Source: Leucaena leucocephala
Taxonomy: Eukaryota > Streptophyta > Magnoliopsida > Fabales > Fabaceae
Reading direction: 5' to 3'
Length of the DNA stretch: 64,000 nt
Assembly: GCA_037074615.1 (NCBI GenBank)
Contig: CM073538.1
Location: 19,710,568-19,774,567, forward strand
The notes under the pieces were generated by a model, which did not search any database, was not told where the DNA came from, and saw only the letters and a program-made list of their open reading frames with translations. Shown piece by piece: positions 21,790 to 34,149 of this stretch (position 1 is the first letter of the stretch; each line of letters opens with the position of its first letter). A program made the position numbers and the translations under genes.

Positions 21790-23640
21790 AACTTGTCGTC
21801 AAGATAAGAACCAAATTAAACTCTAGTTTCTTTTACTTTTGTACAGAGGGACTACATCTTCTCCTTTTGGGATCTCGCTGAATAATTTGGATGTATCCTC
21901 TGCCATATGTATGTATGTGCACGTTTCTTGTTTAAGATTATGATAATAGAACTATTCCAAATTTCATTGTTCTGCTGCATATTCATTCCCAAGATGAAAG
22001 TCCTTGAGCTTACGGTTGGAATTTTGTAGCGAAGGAGACAGAGTCATGAGGGACATTTTGAGAAAAAGGTAGAGATTTTAATTAATTCTGGAGTCCACAT
22101 CAGAAGTGAAAAATCCCAGGCAGATTTTTTTTTGTGAGAAACCCATCTGCACGACAAACCCTTTTTGAGGAATAATTTCCTGTGGAAGGGACTGTCTAGC
22201 CGTATGCATTTTTTCATCATGAAGGAGAAGATCAACTTGATTCTTGAGCAGAGATGACAGGTTAGCTACAAGTACAAGGCAATAGAAAGTAGGTAGTAAT
22301 TCTATGGGGACACTCCTTAATGCACTGGTGAAGTGTTAGGTAAAGTTAGAAGGTTTGATACTCAAAGCACTTTCTTTTGGGAGAGTGGAAATTTGCCCCA
22401 AAACCAGAATTGCCTGAAACATAAGGATTTAGCTCTTGGATAGGTCGAAGGAAAGACATGCAGGGTAGGGTACTAAATTTACAAAGCCAATAAAGAAAGA
22501 GAAGGTCATGCAACTTAGAAAATCATAGAAAAAATTATTATGGGATCTTAAGAAAGGTCAAAATAGTATAAACTTGTTAATTATTATATTAGAACTTATT
22601 ATTAGCTCTTCAGTTATTATTAATACTTTTGAGTAATTAAATCATTTTATTTGAGATCTCATTATAATTTCCTCTAAAATCATTGTTGTAATTGTTTTTC
22701 TCACTTAAAGAAAGAAACCATCAAGCCATCAATAGCTTTAGGGTTAGATACTCTTCTTTTCTTTGCAATCTGTTTGCTTTCTTTTGAAATCTCTCTCTGG
22801 AAGAATTACAATCAATTGTTAATGACTTATGTGAAGTGCACGAATAATCAGTTCAATAAGGGAAGTAATATACTTAATGGAAACAATTGGTAGTGGTAAT
22901 TACGCGTAGAAATCACAAAGCAAATCCGGGTTATCAATATTCAATGACAAGGTTCAGTGTGGTAGATGAATATATTCAATTTTAGGGGACCCAAGCATGC
23001 GTGGATTTATTTCAATTTTCAAATGCGTACTCTATTATTTTTGTATTGTCTGGTACATGCACTCGCCTTTTGAAAAAGGTGGAATATAAAAAGCATTAAG
23101 ATTCCTCAAAAGAAGTTTGATTGGCACACGTTTAATACGATAAAAATTCCATTATTGAGTTGTGTGGAAATGATCACTTGGACACCAATGTCCCTCGTTG
23201 GTGCTCACGGGGGAAGATTCGGCTCAAATAATTTCTGGTTGATTAGAATTATGTCATCGAATTTCATTTTTTTTATATTAATTTTTATCTAGTCAAGAAG
23301 TATAGCAGCAGTTTTATTTATTTTTATCTCAAGAAACTCATCATATTATATAGGCTATAAAATTATATATTTCAGTCATCTCTTTCTTATTTTAATTAAC
23401 TAGACTTATATGTTTGACCTTATATATTTAAGATACTTTTTATCAAAAATATATATATACTTAAGCTACTTACTTCAAATCAAGTAATTATAAGTGGACT
23501 GCAAAATTTATAATAATTAAAAGAATTGATAAAAAAAAATTAGTTATAAGATAAATTATATATTCCAAAAAATACAAGTGTCTCAATCTAAGTGGACGAA
23601 TATGTTATAAGTATATAAGGCTAAGATATTAAGTTTCTTT
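21790..23640. other. 3' flank of the RING-H2 gene and intergenic DNA
   Basis: Begins with the presumed 3' UTR (T-rich to about 21960). The stretch 22000-22500 is less AT-rich than its surroundings and looks like old coding or UTR debris, but no frame or motif can be supported. Confidence 0.45.
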
Positions 23641-23644
23641 CATT

Positions 23645-24030
23645 AAGTAATTTTAAGTTAAAATATACATTTAGTCTTTTATATGTATATCAAATTTTAT
23701 TTAGTCATTTAAATTTAAAAAGTATATATTTAATGTTTTAAATTTAACACTGTCAATTTTACTAATAAAAATATTAATTCAAATAATTAAAAATAAAAAT
23801 TGTATAATTAAATACTAAAATATATGTTTGTATTTTTATATTTTTAATATATTACTTCTATTTTAAGTTCATATTCATTTAATTTTATAATCATTATTTT
23901 AAATTTATTAAGTTGATATTTTTGTAAATAAAGTTAATAATATTAAATTTTAAGGACTAAATATATTTTTTAAAATTTAAAAAATTAAAATAAAATTTAA
24001 TATAAATATAAAGAATTAGATGTATACATG
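23645..24030. repeat. AT-rich foldback repeat, family A copy 1
   Basis: Begins TTAAAATATACATTTAGTC and ends AAGAATTAGATGTATAC, with complementary outer arms (TTTTATTTAGTCATTTAAATT against its inverse). The same motif order occurs at 41690-42080, 57485-57862 and in part at 58928-59080. Confidence 0.6.
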
Positions 24031-26340
24031 GAGAGTCCAATCATAACAGATGGTACCTTCTCTCACATGCCTGAAAGGGAATCTTTTGTTTTATCGCTTG
24101 GCCGGGACACCTGATGTTTTGAACCTTTTGATCAAGTGATCGTTTGTTGAAGGAAAAATTGCCTATAGACTCCAGATTAAAAAATAAATAAATATAAATA
24201 ATTCTTAAAAAAATTATTTTTTTATAAATTTTATAAGTTTAACTTGTAAATGATGTAATTCAATAGATAAATATTGAAGCTTGACTTATAAATATAAATT
24301 GTTATATTTGACTTATAAATATGAATTTTTAGGACCTTTTTGTATTTAATTCTTTTACATGGGATCTATGGATAATTTAACTTTTTTCAATTATATTTTA
24401 GATTATTAAATTTTATTGTATTTTCAATTTTTTGTTTCAATATATATTTAAAAATTAAGTTAGATATTTTTCTAAGAGAATAGAAGAAATAAGTCATATA
24501 AAAAAGTAAATTATTCTTTCTTTCAAAAACTTTAATCCATTAATATAGATAATGATTTAAATATTTTAAATTATATTATTTTTTTAATATTCAAATTTGA
24601 AAAATGGAACATGGCATAAAAAAGTAACAAAACACGTGGAAAAATAAAAAGTAAAAAAAAACAAACAATTGTATATAGTTTTAAAACAGATAAACTATTC
24701 CTTATTTGACATAAAAATATTGTATTCACTATATATTTTCATACTAATTTGGGGAAATGACACTTTGAGATCTCATAAGTCATAAGCAAAATAATGATAA
24801 TTAAAAATCCTTTTAAATGAATTTAAATGATTTTTAACTGGGTTTTTATTGTTTCTATTAAATAAAGTAAATTTAAACTATATTTTTAAGTGCCCTTACT
24901 TTTTCCCTGTTAGGTGACAAACATTTAACAAGATAGGGTCCTACTTTGTTGACTTGTTTTCAGCTGTCAATTCTGCATTTTTAAGCTGCTGTTATCAGAA
25001 TGATTTTATCAAAATAATGATTTTGATCAAGTCCTCTAAAGCGGCTAGTTGAGATGTTATTTTATTGAAATTGAAAAAGACTTACATAATAAAAGCATTA
25101 AAAACAATTAATGCACAACAATCAATTTTCATATATAAAAAAATCACATTAAGAGGTAGGGATATAGTTAGGTTTCCTTCAAATAATTCAGAAACTTCAA
25201 AATATTTTTACCACTAATATGTTTTGAAATTGCATATTAAGTTTTTTTTTTTTTTGAGAAACCGATAAGTTTTGTTTAAAAAACATGAGCCAATATTAAA
25301 TAGGGTAATATTAAAAAATAATGTAATAAATATCCCATATAGTGTACTTCTATAAAAAGGACTAAAAATATCTACTCTATTATTTTAAAACCATAAATAA
25401 TATGTATAGTTTCTAATCATGATGGATAATAAGATTTTGTCATTTTTAAATAAAATAATATCAAAATTCAAAAGATATAATATAAATAATCTAAACAACC
25501 TAGAATAATACCATATGGATTAGCAAACAATTTATTATGAATTTCAAAAGTGTATAATAATGGATTTGAATTTTATAGGATAATAAATTATACTCTTTTC
25601 GATCATTAATATAAGATATAGTTGACTGATTTAGATAAATTAAAAAATTAATTAAATTAACTATAATGATAAATCAATAAAAGAAAGGCATAAATTTACT
25701 TTTTATTACTTGCTTATGGAACTATTAATTATATTTAAAATCATAGTTAAATTCTACTTGATATTTTCATGGATAAGGATCTCTTTCCTTTTTGTAAAAC
25801 AAATGTTTAATCAAATTCATTGTTTATTGTTGGGTTACTGTCATGAAAGATCAGCTAAGTAATGGGGCGAAAGTGAATGGTGAATGAACAACTAATTAAT
25901 GCAACTTAAGTTGTTGCTGCTCATCCACTTGGGCTTCAATTCATTAATTATCAATCAGATAGAAATGTAAATAATCTTTTAGCCCATTGCTTCATTAATC
26001 ATAAACAATAAATTGGTGGCACCTAAATATCAACTTTATACAAAATCTAATGGTCTATCCCTATGTTGCTATATACAAATATATTATGATATATCAAAAA
26101 ATATATTAAATTGATAAAAATTTTAACATAGGCCATTATTAAAGAAAGAGTATTAGAAAAAAATTTATTTTACAATTTTTTTATATTCAATAAAAATAAA
26201 ATTAGAAATGACTTATATTTAAAAATAAATTTTTATCCTAAAAATAAATTAGATATAGAAACAGAATGGTAATACCACTGTCCGACAAATAAAATTGTAT
26301 ATCACGTTTTGCATTTGAGATTTTTGTATTTTTTTAGTGG
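24031..26340. other. Intergenic, no gene seen
   Basis: Very AT-rich sequence with no coding signal. A short plain T-tract lies at 25242-25255. Confidence 0.5.
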
Positions 26341-26346
26341 GTAAAT

Positions 26347-26610
26347 TAGTATCAAATATCCTAATTTTATTTCTTATATGCGACTAGTATTGTAATTTTA
26401 TTTGTGGTACAATTTTATCCATAATCTTTTTAATTTAGTACAATTTAACCCATAATCTTTTTCATTTAATGCAATTCTTAATACTTGAAAAATAAGATTA
26501 TGGGTAAAATTGTACTAAATTAAAAAGATTATGAGTAAAATTATACTATAAATAAGATTAAAATACTAGCTGCATATGTAAAATAAGATCAGGATATCAT
26601 ATATTATTTT
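26347..26610. mobile_element. Foldback MITE, family B copy 1
   Basis: Almost the whole element folds on itself: TATCAAATATCCTAATTTT, TATGCGACTAGTATTGTAAT and ACCCATAATCTTTTT on the left, with ATTATGGGTAAAATTGTACT and CAGGATATCATAT on the right. It is a sister of 29949-30246. Confidence 0.75.
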
Positions 26611-27382
26611 ATCCCTTTTTATTTTCAAATATATGTATTTTTCAAGCTGATCTTTTTTATGCCATTGGATGACTCTTTTTCTAACCCCAAATGATTCTAA
26701 TTCTAAAAGTAGACGGGGAGGACTATAATAGTTTTGTCCATCCGACATGATTTACTTCTCTCTCTCTAGGCATATAAATATGTTAAATTTGTTTAGTAAC
26801 TTGTAACATGTCATAAGTTATTTTTTTAACTTAAATATCGTTTATAAAAATATATGGTCTAACCTAAAATTTATTAAGAAAACCTAATTTTTTTTAATTC
26901 TATTAACATGTCTTAAGCTTTCATAATAAACCTTCCTAATATGTCCCTTTTTGTATAGGACTCTCAAATGGAGATTAATGACACTATTAATCACCACATA
27001 AAATGCGTGGACAATGACTCTTGTATAGAACAACATATATTATTAATCACAGCATACAGTCAAATGGAGAATGACACTATTAATCACAGCTTGGGCCTGT
27101 CATTCTACAAACTCTTAAGGTGTAAATAATCTGTAACGCAAAAAAAAAAAAGCACACGATCAATCAAAATAAATGCTAATAGTCCAGAAGACATAGTGTA
27201 GCTGAAAGTCAACATACAAAGAACTGATTAACCCAAACCCAGAACATAAACGGGGGCAAAATATCCGCAAAACCAGTTCTTCTATTATTGTCAAATAGAA
27301 ATTGCTGTAGTGAACATGCTAGATATGGTTACTCAAAAACCCCTTTTCCAACAATATTCACTCTCATAGGGACTTGCCATTA

Positions 27383-27442
27383 TCCCTCAAGGTCACTGGC
27401 AATGCATCCAGAAACCTTCAGGCCAAATGGCACATCCTAGAG
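27383..27442 (-). pseudogene. Orphan terminal exon of an unidentified gene
   Basis: On the minus strand, CTGCTCTAG (acceptor) is followed by an open 19-codon stretch reading DVPFGLKVSGCIASDLEG and then TAA. A 3'-UTR-like region continues to about 27130. The sequence upstream of the acceptor looks like intron, and no other coding exon is visible up to 28140. It may be the last exon of a gene whose body was lost, or a UTR-rich transcript with a short coding end. The protein family is not recognised. Confidence 0.35.
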
Positions 27443-28169
27443 CAGCAAAAATGATGTAGAAAATGTTGTTAACGCTAAAGCTGGGTAGGTATGAATTATG
27501 AAATAACAGACACAATACCAGTAGCGCAGAAACATAAACTCCTTTGAAACAAAATTAGGGAGAAGTAATCTTCTAAGAAGCAGAAATAAGCATCCAGCAA
27601 ACCATGGGGAAATAAAAACAAATACAACACATATTCAAAAGCCATCCATAAATGTAAAGACAATGCGCATTACTACCAAAAACATTAAAACATACAATGA
27701 CTAAATAATCCATCGATTAAAGGGAAGACATTCTGAAAACGAAAATGAAATAAAAGCTATAACCATATAAATTATTGTCCTCGTAAGCACAAGTGAGCAG
27801 TCTCCAACTTTCCCCCAATTTTTTATATCAAACATCACTGAATTAACATAATGAAGAAAAAATGGACCTAAAGACCACACAGTTAGAAAAACCACCCCAA
27901 ACCGGATTGGATGTGATCAACGAAGGTGGAGATAGAGACACGTACAAAAATTGGTTGAGTGGGGGTTCAACGGCATTAATGAAGGTGGGGCACGTCGGAA
28001 GTAAAGATCGGTGCGAGTGGAAGCAAAGACAGAGAGAGACAAATGATTGACACAGCTCGACAGTTGATCTAGAGAGTGGAAAGTGAGCAACATGACGGTG
28101 GATCTAGATGGCGAAAGCAAAGACACAATGGTGAAGAGTGAATCTAGAGAGTGTCTGGTTGTTTTTAAG

Positions 28170-28266
28170 GAAGTTTGAGTGGTGTGTATTTTTTTAAATA
28201 GACAAAATTTGAGAATCTTGTTTGAGTCATGTGTATTTTTTTAAATAGACAAAACTAGATAATCTT
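28170..28266. repeat. Two-copy tandem repeat, about 47-bp unit
   Basis: GTGTATTTTTTTAAATAGACAAAA occurs twice in succession, each followed by a variant of GAGAATCTTGTTTGAGT. Confidence 0.8.
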
Positions 28267-28269
28267 GTC

Positions 28270-29940
28270 TAGCCTATTTTCATCCTTATCTCTCTCTCTC
28301 TATATATATATCTTCAATACATGTAATTCTTTTAACTTGATTGAACCAAAATTTAGAGGTCAAATGCTAATTTCTCCCACTTTTATCATTGAATAACACC
28401 TAAAAGATGGTCCAACACCAAAAGGAGGTTAAGGGATCAAATTAATCGCCAAACTGATGAGTCAACTCTCCTTCTTTTTTTTTTAAATAGATAAAGAAGG
28501 CAATAGTCTTGGAGCCAAAAAATGCCATGGCCAACAACAAAAACTAGGTGAAAATCAAAATTTCAAACAGATATAAGCAAATCTCTTGTAGAAAATGTTT
28601 AGTGAATAAATTTGTAGCTTTTGGGACAAGAAAAATAAATAAATTTAAAATTTTACTATAATATAAAACAAAGATAAATTTATATATGGCTGTTATAAAT
28701 TATTTATATAAAAAGTTTGATGTTAAATGTCAATAATGATGAAATATCTTTAATTTTTTGAATTAATGTGATTTGAGTTATATTTTAAATAAAATTTATA
28801 ATATGAATTATATTTTGACTAAGTGACTATATATTTTAAAGACGTTTTTAGCCACCTCAAATTAGATTATGCGATAATAAATTTAAAATAACATTTTTAA
28901 TCCCTGCTTGCATATTACATTATATTTTTATCTTTATCATTAACACCATGTTTAAGAAATCATTCATGTTATTTATTAACAAGGTATATTCTTACGAATT
29001 TGCATTACAAATCTACCTCATTTTTAGGTTTTTATTTAATTATTATTTTGCTATCAAAGTTATGGAGATATTAATTACTCATAAAACAAATATGATACAC
29101 AGGTTTTTAACACAAGATATATAATACTCATTCTTGTTAGTTTCTTGATTTATGATTGTTATTCCTAATATATATGTTTCTTTTAAAAATTAAATTTGAG
29201 ATCTAAAAAGATTTAATAAACATTTATATTATTAAATTAACTTTATATATTGATTCAGCTCTTTTAGTTACAATTATGAGTTAAACATCTTTTTTATTGT
29301 TGCCAAACAAGAGGTTAACATCCGTGGCATCAAGTTTTTTTGGGGGCATACTTGTATTACTTTTATTTGAATTAGAAGGGCATATATAATAATATAGTAA
29401 TAACTAATGAAATGAGTTATAAATAAGATCTAAACCACACCCTCCTCTTACTTATATGTATGAAGTTTCTATGCCATAGGCACACCTGTATTATTGACTC
29501 TATGCAGAATTTTAAATTGAAAAAATTAATAAAAAGTACCTGATTAAAATTTTATTTACTAGAAAAGGACCTGCAATCATTTTCATACACAAAATATTCG
29601 TACTCTAAAAATTTTTATATCTTTTTCAAATTTCATCTCATTCTTACCAATAAAATTTTTAAACATGTATTTTTTTATCAATTTTTTCTTTAAAATTTGT
29701 ATTATTTATTTTGAAATGTTGCAATATAACTAAAAAATTTAATGAAACTCAAAATTTTAGTTGTTCGCTAATAATATCTCTATATTACCTTTGAAATACT
29801 TGTTTTGAGACTCAAATCCTTCTCTACTATTCATTTTTTATGTGTTAATTTATTGACTATATTTCTCTTGTATTTGTATCATTAAATTATATTCCTCCTA
29901 TACTTATAATTTTATATGATTTTGAATCAAGTCCCTATAT
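28270..29940. other. Intergenic, no gene seen
   Basis: AT-rich, no supported open frame. Short TC-repeat at 28290-28304. Confidence 0.5.
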
Positions 29941-29948
29941 ATTTTTTT

Positions 29949-30246
29949 CGGGTTATATAAGACCCAATATCTTGATTTTATTTCTCATATGCGTCTAATA
30001 TCATAATCTTATTTGTGGTATAATTTTACCCATAATCTTTTTAATTTAGTATAATTTTACCCATAATATTTTTAATTTGGTACAATTTTATACATAATCT
30101 TATTTCTCAAGTACCAAGAATTGCAATAAATTAAATAGATTATAAGTAAAATTATAATAAATTAAAAAGATTATGGGTAAAATTGTATTACAAATAAGAT
30201 TATGATATTAGACACATATGAAAAATAGAATTAGGATATTATGTGC
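29949..30246. mobile_element. Foldback MITE, family B copy 2
   Basis: Left arm TTTATTTCTCATATGCGTC, ATCATAATCTTATTTGTGG, TTACCCATAATC; right arm the inverse (GATTATGGGTAAAATTGTA, AATAAGATTATGATATTAG, ACACATATGAAAAATAGAA). It carries an extra copy of the inner ATAATTTTACCCATAAT unit compared with copy 1. Confidence 0.75.
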
Positions 30247-30519
30247 TATATAACTATTTTTTTATTATTAATAACTCCTTATAGTGTGTTTGGATGGATA
30301 GCAGGTTAAAATAAGCAAGATGAGAAGATTTTTTGTTCTTCACATTCTACTCTTTAGATAGACAAGTAATTCCCAATGGAGAAAAACAAGGAAAGATCCT
30401 CCTCATAATATGTGACTCCACTTCGAAAGCAAGGATGGTGTTCCTTTTTCCCTTCGACAACTCTTAAGTTATTATCCGAATCAAACTGCGCTAATTAATA
30501 ATCAGAGCAAGAGAATTGG

Positions 30520-31515
30520 GCTTCTTGGCCTAACGGAATTGGGCTTCTTAGACTAAGATAATTGGGCTTCATAAACATTTACAGTCTTGCTTGGTTTTAG
30601 CCCATCCATAATGGCAACATCACCTCATAGTAGAGATGCAGGCATTAACTTATAATCTATAAGGTCATGAGTTCAAAATATATTGCTTATTATAATTCTA
30701 TTTTGCAATTAAAAATTAGGCAAAAATGGTGGGGGCAGGAAAGAAGATTCGAATTCAAAATTGGAAAAATAAAAGATTAAGCGGTGAGGAAGAAAACAAG
30801 ACACAAAGATGTATTAAGTCCGAAACAAATGAACCAAATACATATGTAAACAAAGGAAGAAAACAACACATGCCAAAAATGTTTCCCTATTATATATATA
30901 AAGAAATAAATATTCCTCTAATATTTAATATAAGATATAGTTTAAAATATAAATTGTACTATAAATTAGATCTTATAATACGTATGATATAATATGGTGA
31001 TACGAAAATGTGAAAAGACATCAAATGATTTATTTAGACAAATTATTAAATAACAATAACTAATGCAACTCCCTCAAGAAGTCAACGAAAATTTCCCCAC
31101 CCCCAACTTTTCCCCAAATCCTCTTTCCATGACCAAAATTTTAAAAATTATTATGTCCAATAATAAATATTTAAGAACCAAAAACTAATAACTCAATTGC
31201 CAAGGACAATTTTTTTTTTTTTTTTGCTTTTGGGTGTCCTATTGTGACAATAAGCTCCAACTATTGTAGATTAGACACAACAAAAAAAACAGAGAGATGG
31301 AATGGTTGTAAAGTAATTATGTTTAGAAATGTAAAATTTTACCTTCACTAGAACTATAAGTGTGTACAGGAATTGTGAGGAAGAATTAGAAAATGCAAAG
31401 CATATGACAGGATAAAACTCAGATCCAAACACCAGATTTTGATGAATGGAATAAATGAGTTCGTTCAAGCAAAGAAGAAGCTGTGAGAAGCAGCAACATT
31501 AATTTGGGTTATTGA
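30520..31515. repeat. Tandem segmental duplication, left copy
   Basis: Aligns with 32810-33840 through shared landmarks: AATTGGGCTTCATAAA, TTAGCCCAT, AATGGCAACA.CACCTCATA, AAATTGGAAAAATAAAAG, CCCCAACTTTTCCCCAA, GTGACAATAAGCTC, GAAATGTAAAAT and ATGAATGGAAT.AATGAGTTC. It stops inside the 87-aa gene, so this copy has only the gene's last codons. Confidence 0.85.
31465..31509 (-). pseudogene. 3' stub of the 87-aa gene
   Basis: Reads TQINVAASHSFFFA followed by TGA on the minus strand, matching the C-terminus TQIGVAASHSFFSA of the gene at 33788-34051. Everything upstream of these 14 codons is unrelated sequence, so the copy is truncated and cannot express the protein. Confidence 0.85.
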
Positions 31516-32105
31516 TATATCATTTGGTTTTTCTCCACACTCTCTTCTTTGTCTTCTCTTAACTATTTAAGTCATTCATCTATTATGCCTTTCTCTTTTG
31601 TAGGTTCTTGAGAATAAAAAACTTGAGCATTCTCCTACAGTCGTTCGATGATGTTACGTTGTTAGTTCTCTTTAACACATGGTCTCGAGATTTCCGTATA
31701 TTTCTTTGGATTTTTTGTCACTAACAATTTTAGAGGCTACTTGTGCTTAAGTTAACGAGCTTTCCTCTAATATATGAGCATCAGCTGTGAAAATATGGTC
31801 ATTATGGGCTCATTATTGACATTAAGATTTGAGTTTTTATCATCAGACTTGATAGTATTTTTTAGGAGTTGACTATGATTATCTCCAAAGGCTTATGCTT
31901 AAATTTCTTTTGGGTCTGTGATTTTTATTGTACCATCAATTAACTCGTCAGAGAGTTTACTTGTGTTAGCAACAGACTCTTCGATGACTTTGGATGTTGT
32001 TTCAACTGAGTCTTTGATAATGACAAACAAGTCATTGTTGGTGAGTTCAAAGTTATCAATATCGACAGGGTGAAGCCAAAGACAAAGGAGAATTTTAGCA
32101 ACATT

Positions 32106-32247
32106 TGTCTTTAGTTGAAGCTCTTCTCAATAGTAATCACAACGAAGAAGTTCTTGGCGACATTAAAAGCTCCCCCTCAAACTGCCTCTCTAAAACGAAC
32201 ATTCATTTAACAATTTTTGCTCTTAAGTCTAAAATAAGAGGCAATGT
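32106..32247 (+). pseudogene. SAICAR synthetase exon fragment
   Basis: Encodes LLNSN, then NEEVLGDIKSSPSNCLSKTN and after it LKSKIRGNVK, matching the N-terminal exon of the plant SAICAR synthetase (PUR7) seen as a larger pseudogene at 43976-45500. Similarity continues into the former intron to about 32340. The fragment is open across the site where the larger pseudogene has a one-base deletion. No other exon is present here. Confidence 0.75.
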
Positions 32248-32809
32248 AAAGTAGCATATAACAAGAAAATTTATCTCTTTGTTTGTCTAAAAGAGATTTT
32301 CTTTTGTGGCAAAAGAAACTTTAGGACAACTAAAAAAATAACTACTTTATTCTCGTGACAATTTATTAGTGTAATGCATTTGATAAATTAATTTCCTTTT
32401 GTAGTATCATCTTTATATAGTTATGGATTTAAGGACATGTTTTCTTTGGATTCAAGTTCTTATGAAATTTTCTTATTTTAGAGTTTGCGAGTGTAGATAC
32501 CAAGTGCATTTTTTAGTTTCTAAGATAATTTGTCTGGTATATTCATATCATTTGATATCAAAGTCACCTGAATCTACATTATTTGGTATCAGAGTCTTAC
32601 TAGTAAAATAAGTTATATTTTCTTTCTTTTAATTTTAAAAAAAAATTAATATCCCAATCCTTATAATTTTATATATTTTTAATCAAGTCTCTATTTATTT
32701 TTTTTATAAATCCTTCACTCCTTGAAAGTTGGAGTTATCAATGTTTTGAAGAACAGTAATAATAATTTTGTTGGTATGACAATAGCTTGAGAAACTAAAG
32801 TTTTTCATT

Positions 32810-33840
32810 TGTTGAGTTAGGCTTCTCAACCTAACATAATTGGGCTTCATAAAACACTTATAGTCTCAATTGCTTATTTTAGCCCATTCCTAATGGCAAC
32901 ACCACCTCATAATACGGAGGTCTAAGTTTTGATTCCATGTGTACATGTTGATTTGATTACATGAAAAATGTGTTTGATATGATTCTTTTAAAAAATTATA
33001 ACTTATCCCCCTTTAGAAAAATTAAATTAAATTAAAATACTTGTCAAGATAAGAAGATAATAACTATATATTGCAACTATAAATTGAGTGAAAAAACCCA
33101 AGGAAAAAAAATATCATAATTTAAAATTGGGAAAAATAAAAGATGAAGATGTGAGGAAGAAAATAAGACAAAAAACTGTATTAAACAAACAAACCAAATA
33201 TGAATACTGTATACAAAAATGTTTTCCTATTTTCTATATATATATATATATATATAAACAAATACCATTTATAAGCTCCATTTTTTAAATGATTTTCATA
33301 TAAATATTGATATATGTGCTATAATATGTCCATACAAAAAGGTGAGAAGACATCAAATAATTTATAAATTATTAAATAATAAATAACTAATGCAAGTTTC
33401 AAAGTCTAAAAGCATTTCCCCACTCTCAACTTTTCCCCAACTCATCTTTCCATGATCAAAATTTTTAAAATTTATGTCCTATCATATATATTTAAGAACC
33501 AAAAACACAACGCAAGGACCATTTTTTGTTTTTGTTTTTGTTTTTGGTATCCTATTGTGACGATAAGCTCTAATTATTGTAGCTTAGAAGCATAAACAAA
33601 AAAATAGAGAGAGAGAGAGAGAGATGGAGTGGTTTTAAAGTAATGATGCTCGGAAATGTAAAATGTTTACTTTAACTGGAACTATAAGTATATACAAGAA
33701 TTGTGAGGAAGAATCAGAAAACGCAGAGCTTATGACAGAACTCAAATCCAAACAACAGATTTTGATGAATGGAATGAATGAGTTCAATTAAGCAGAGAAG
33801 AAGCTATGAGAAGCAGCAACACCAATTTGGGTTCTTGGTT
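32810..33840. repeat. Tandem segmental duplication, right copy
   Basis: Partner of 30520-31515. It includes the 3' end and downstream region of the intact 87-aa gene. Differences between the copies are frequent (substitutions plus small indels and changes in T- and A-runs), so the duplication is not recent. Confidence 0.85.
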
Positions 33841-34051
33841 CCCAAACCCAACCATAACTCAGAATCTGACTCCTCTCTTCATCAAACTTGTGTTTCAGAT
33901 CCTGAGCCACCGAATAAACCATCTCAAAAGGACGCTGTTCATCGGAACCACCGCCGCCACCAGCAGCAGCAACAGCAGGAGAAACAGCCTTCTGTGCGCT
34001 CTTGACCCTCCTCTCATACTCTTCGGCCACCAACATCGCTATATCAGCCAT
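33788..34051 (-). CDS. Small conserved plant protein, 87 aa, function unknown
   Basis: Single exon from ATG at 34051 to TAA at 33788. The protein starts MADIAMLVAEEYERRVK, has an Ala/Gly-rich spacer at residues 24-36 (AVAAAGGGGG), a helical segment FEMVYSVAQDLKHKFDEE, and a conserved-looking end WVWEPRTQIGVAASHSFFSA. I recognise this as the layout of a family of short plant proteins without a known function (N-terminal MAD..LVAEEYERRVK and C-terminal EPRTQI..AAS..FFSA). No signal peptide or membrane span. A TATA box sits about 90-100 nt upstream of the ATG. The 3' part lies in a segmental duplication whose other copy keeps only the C-terminal codons. Confidence 0.8.
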   Translation of the reverse strand: MADIAMLVAEEYERRVKSAQKAVSPAVAAAGGGGGSDEQRPFEMVYSVAQDLKHKFDEERSQILSYGWVWEPRTQIGVAASHSFFSA

Positions 34052-34141
34052 TGATAATCCTTGAAGATCGAAACTTTAGGAGCAGTAATAAGAGTTGTGG
34101 ATGATTTGGTTTGGATTGTGGGAAAGTTAGGGAGAAAGGTA

Positions 34142-34149
34142 TTTTTATA
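34142..34149 (-). promoter_or_regulatory. TATA box of the 87-aa gene
   Basis: Minus strand reads TATAAAAA in the context ACCTATAAAAATACC, 91-98 nt upstream of the ATG at 34051. The leader would be about 65 nt. Confidence 0.55.

Noticed and set aside
27701..28126. Overlapping open frames on both strands
   Set aside because: Mutually overlapping, no domains. The region looks like promoter or leader DNA, not coding.
32583..32596. TTGGTATCAGAGTC, resembling an initiator-tRNA-Met primer site
   Set aside because: No convincing LTR end directly upstream and no gag or pol downstream, so at most a scrap of another retroelement.
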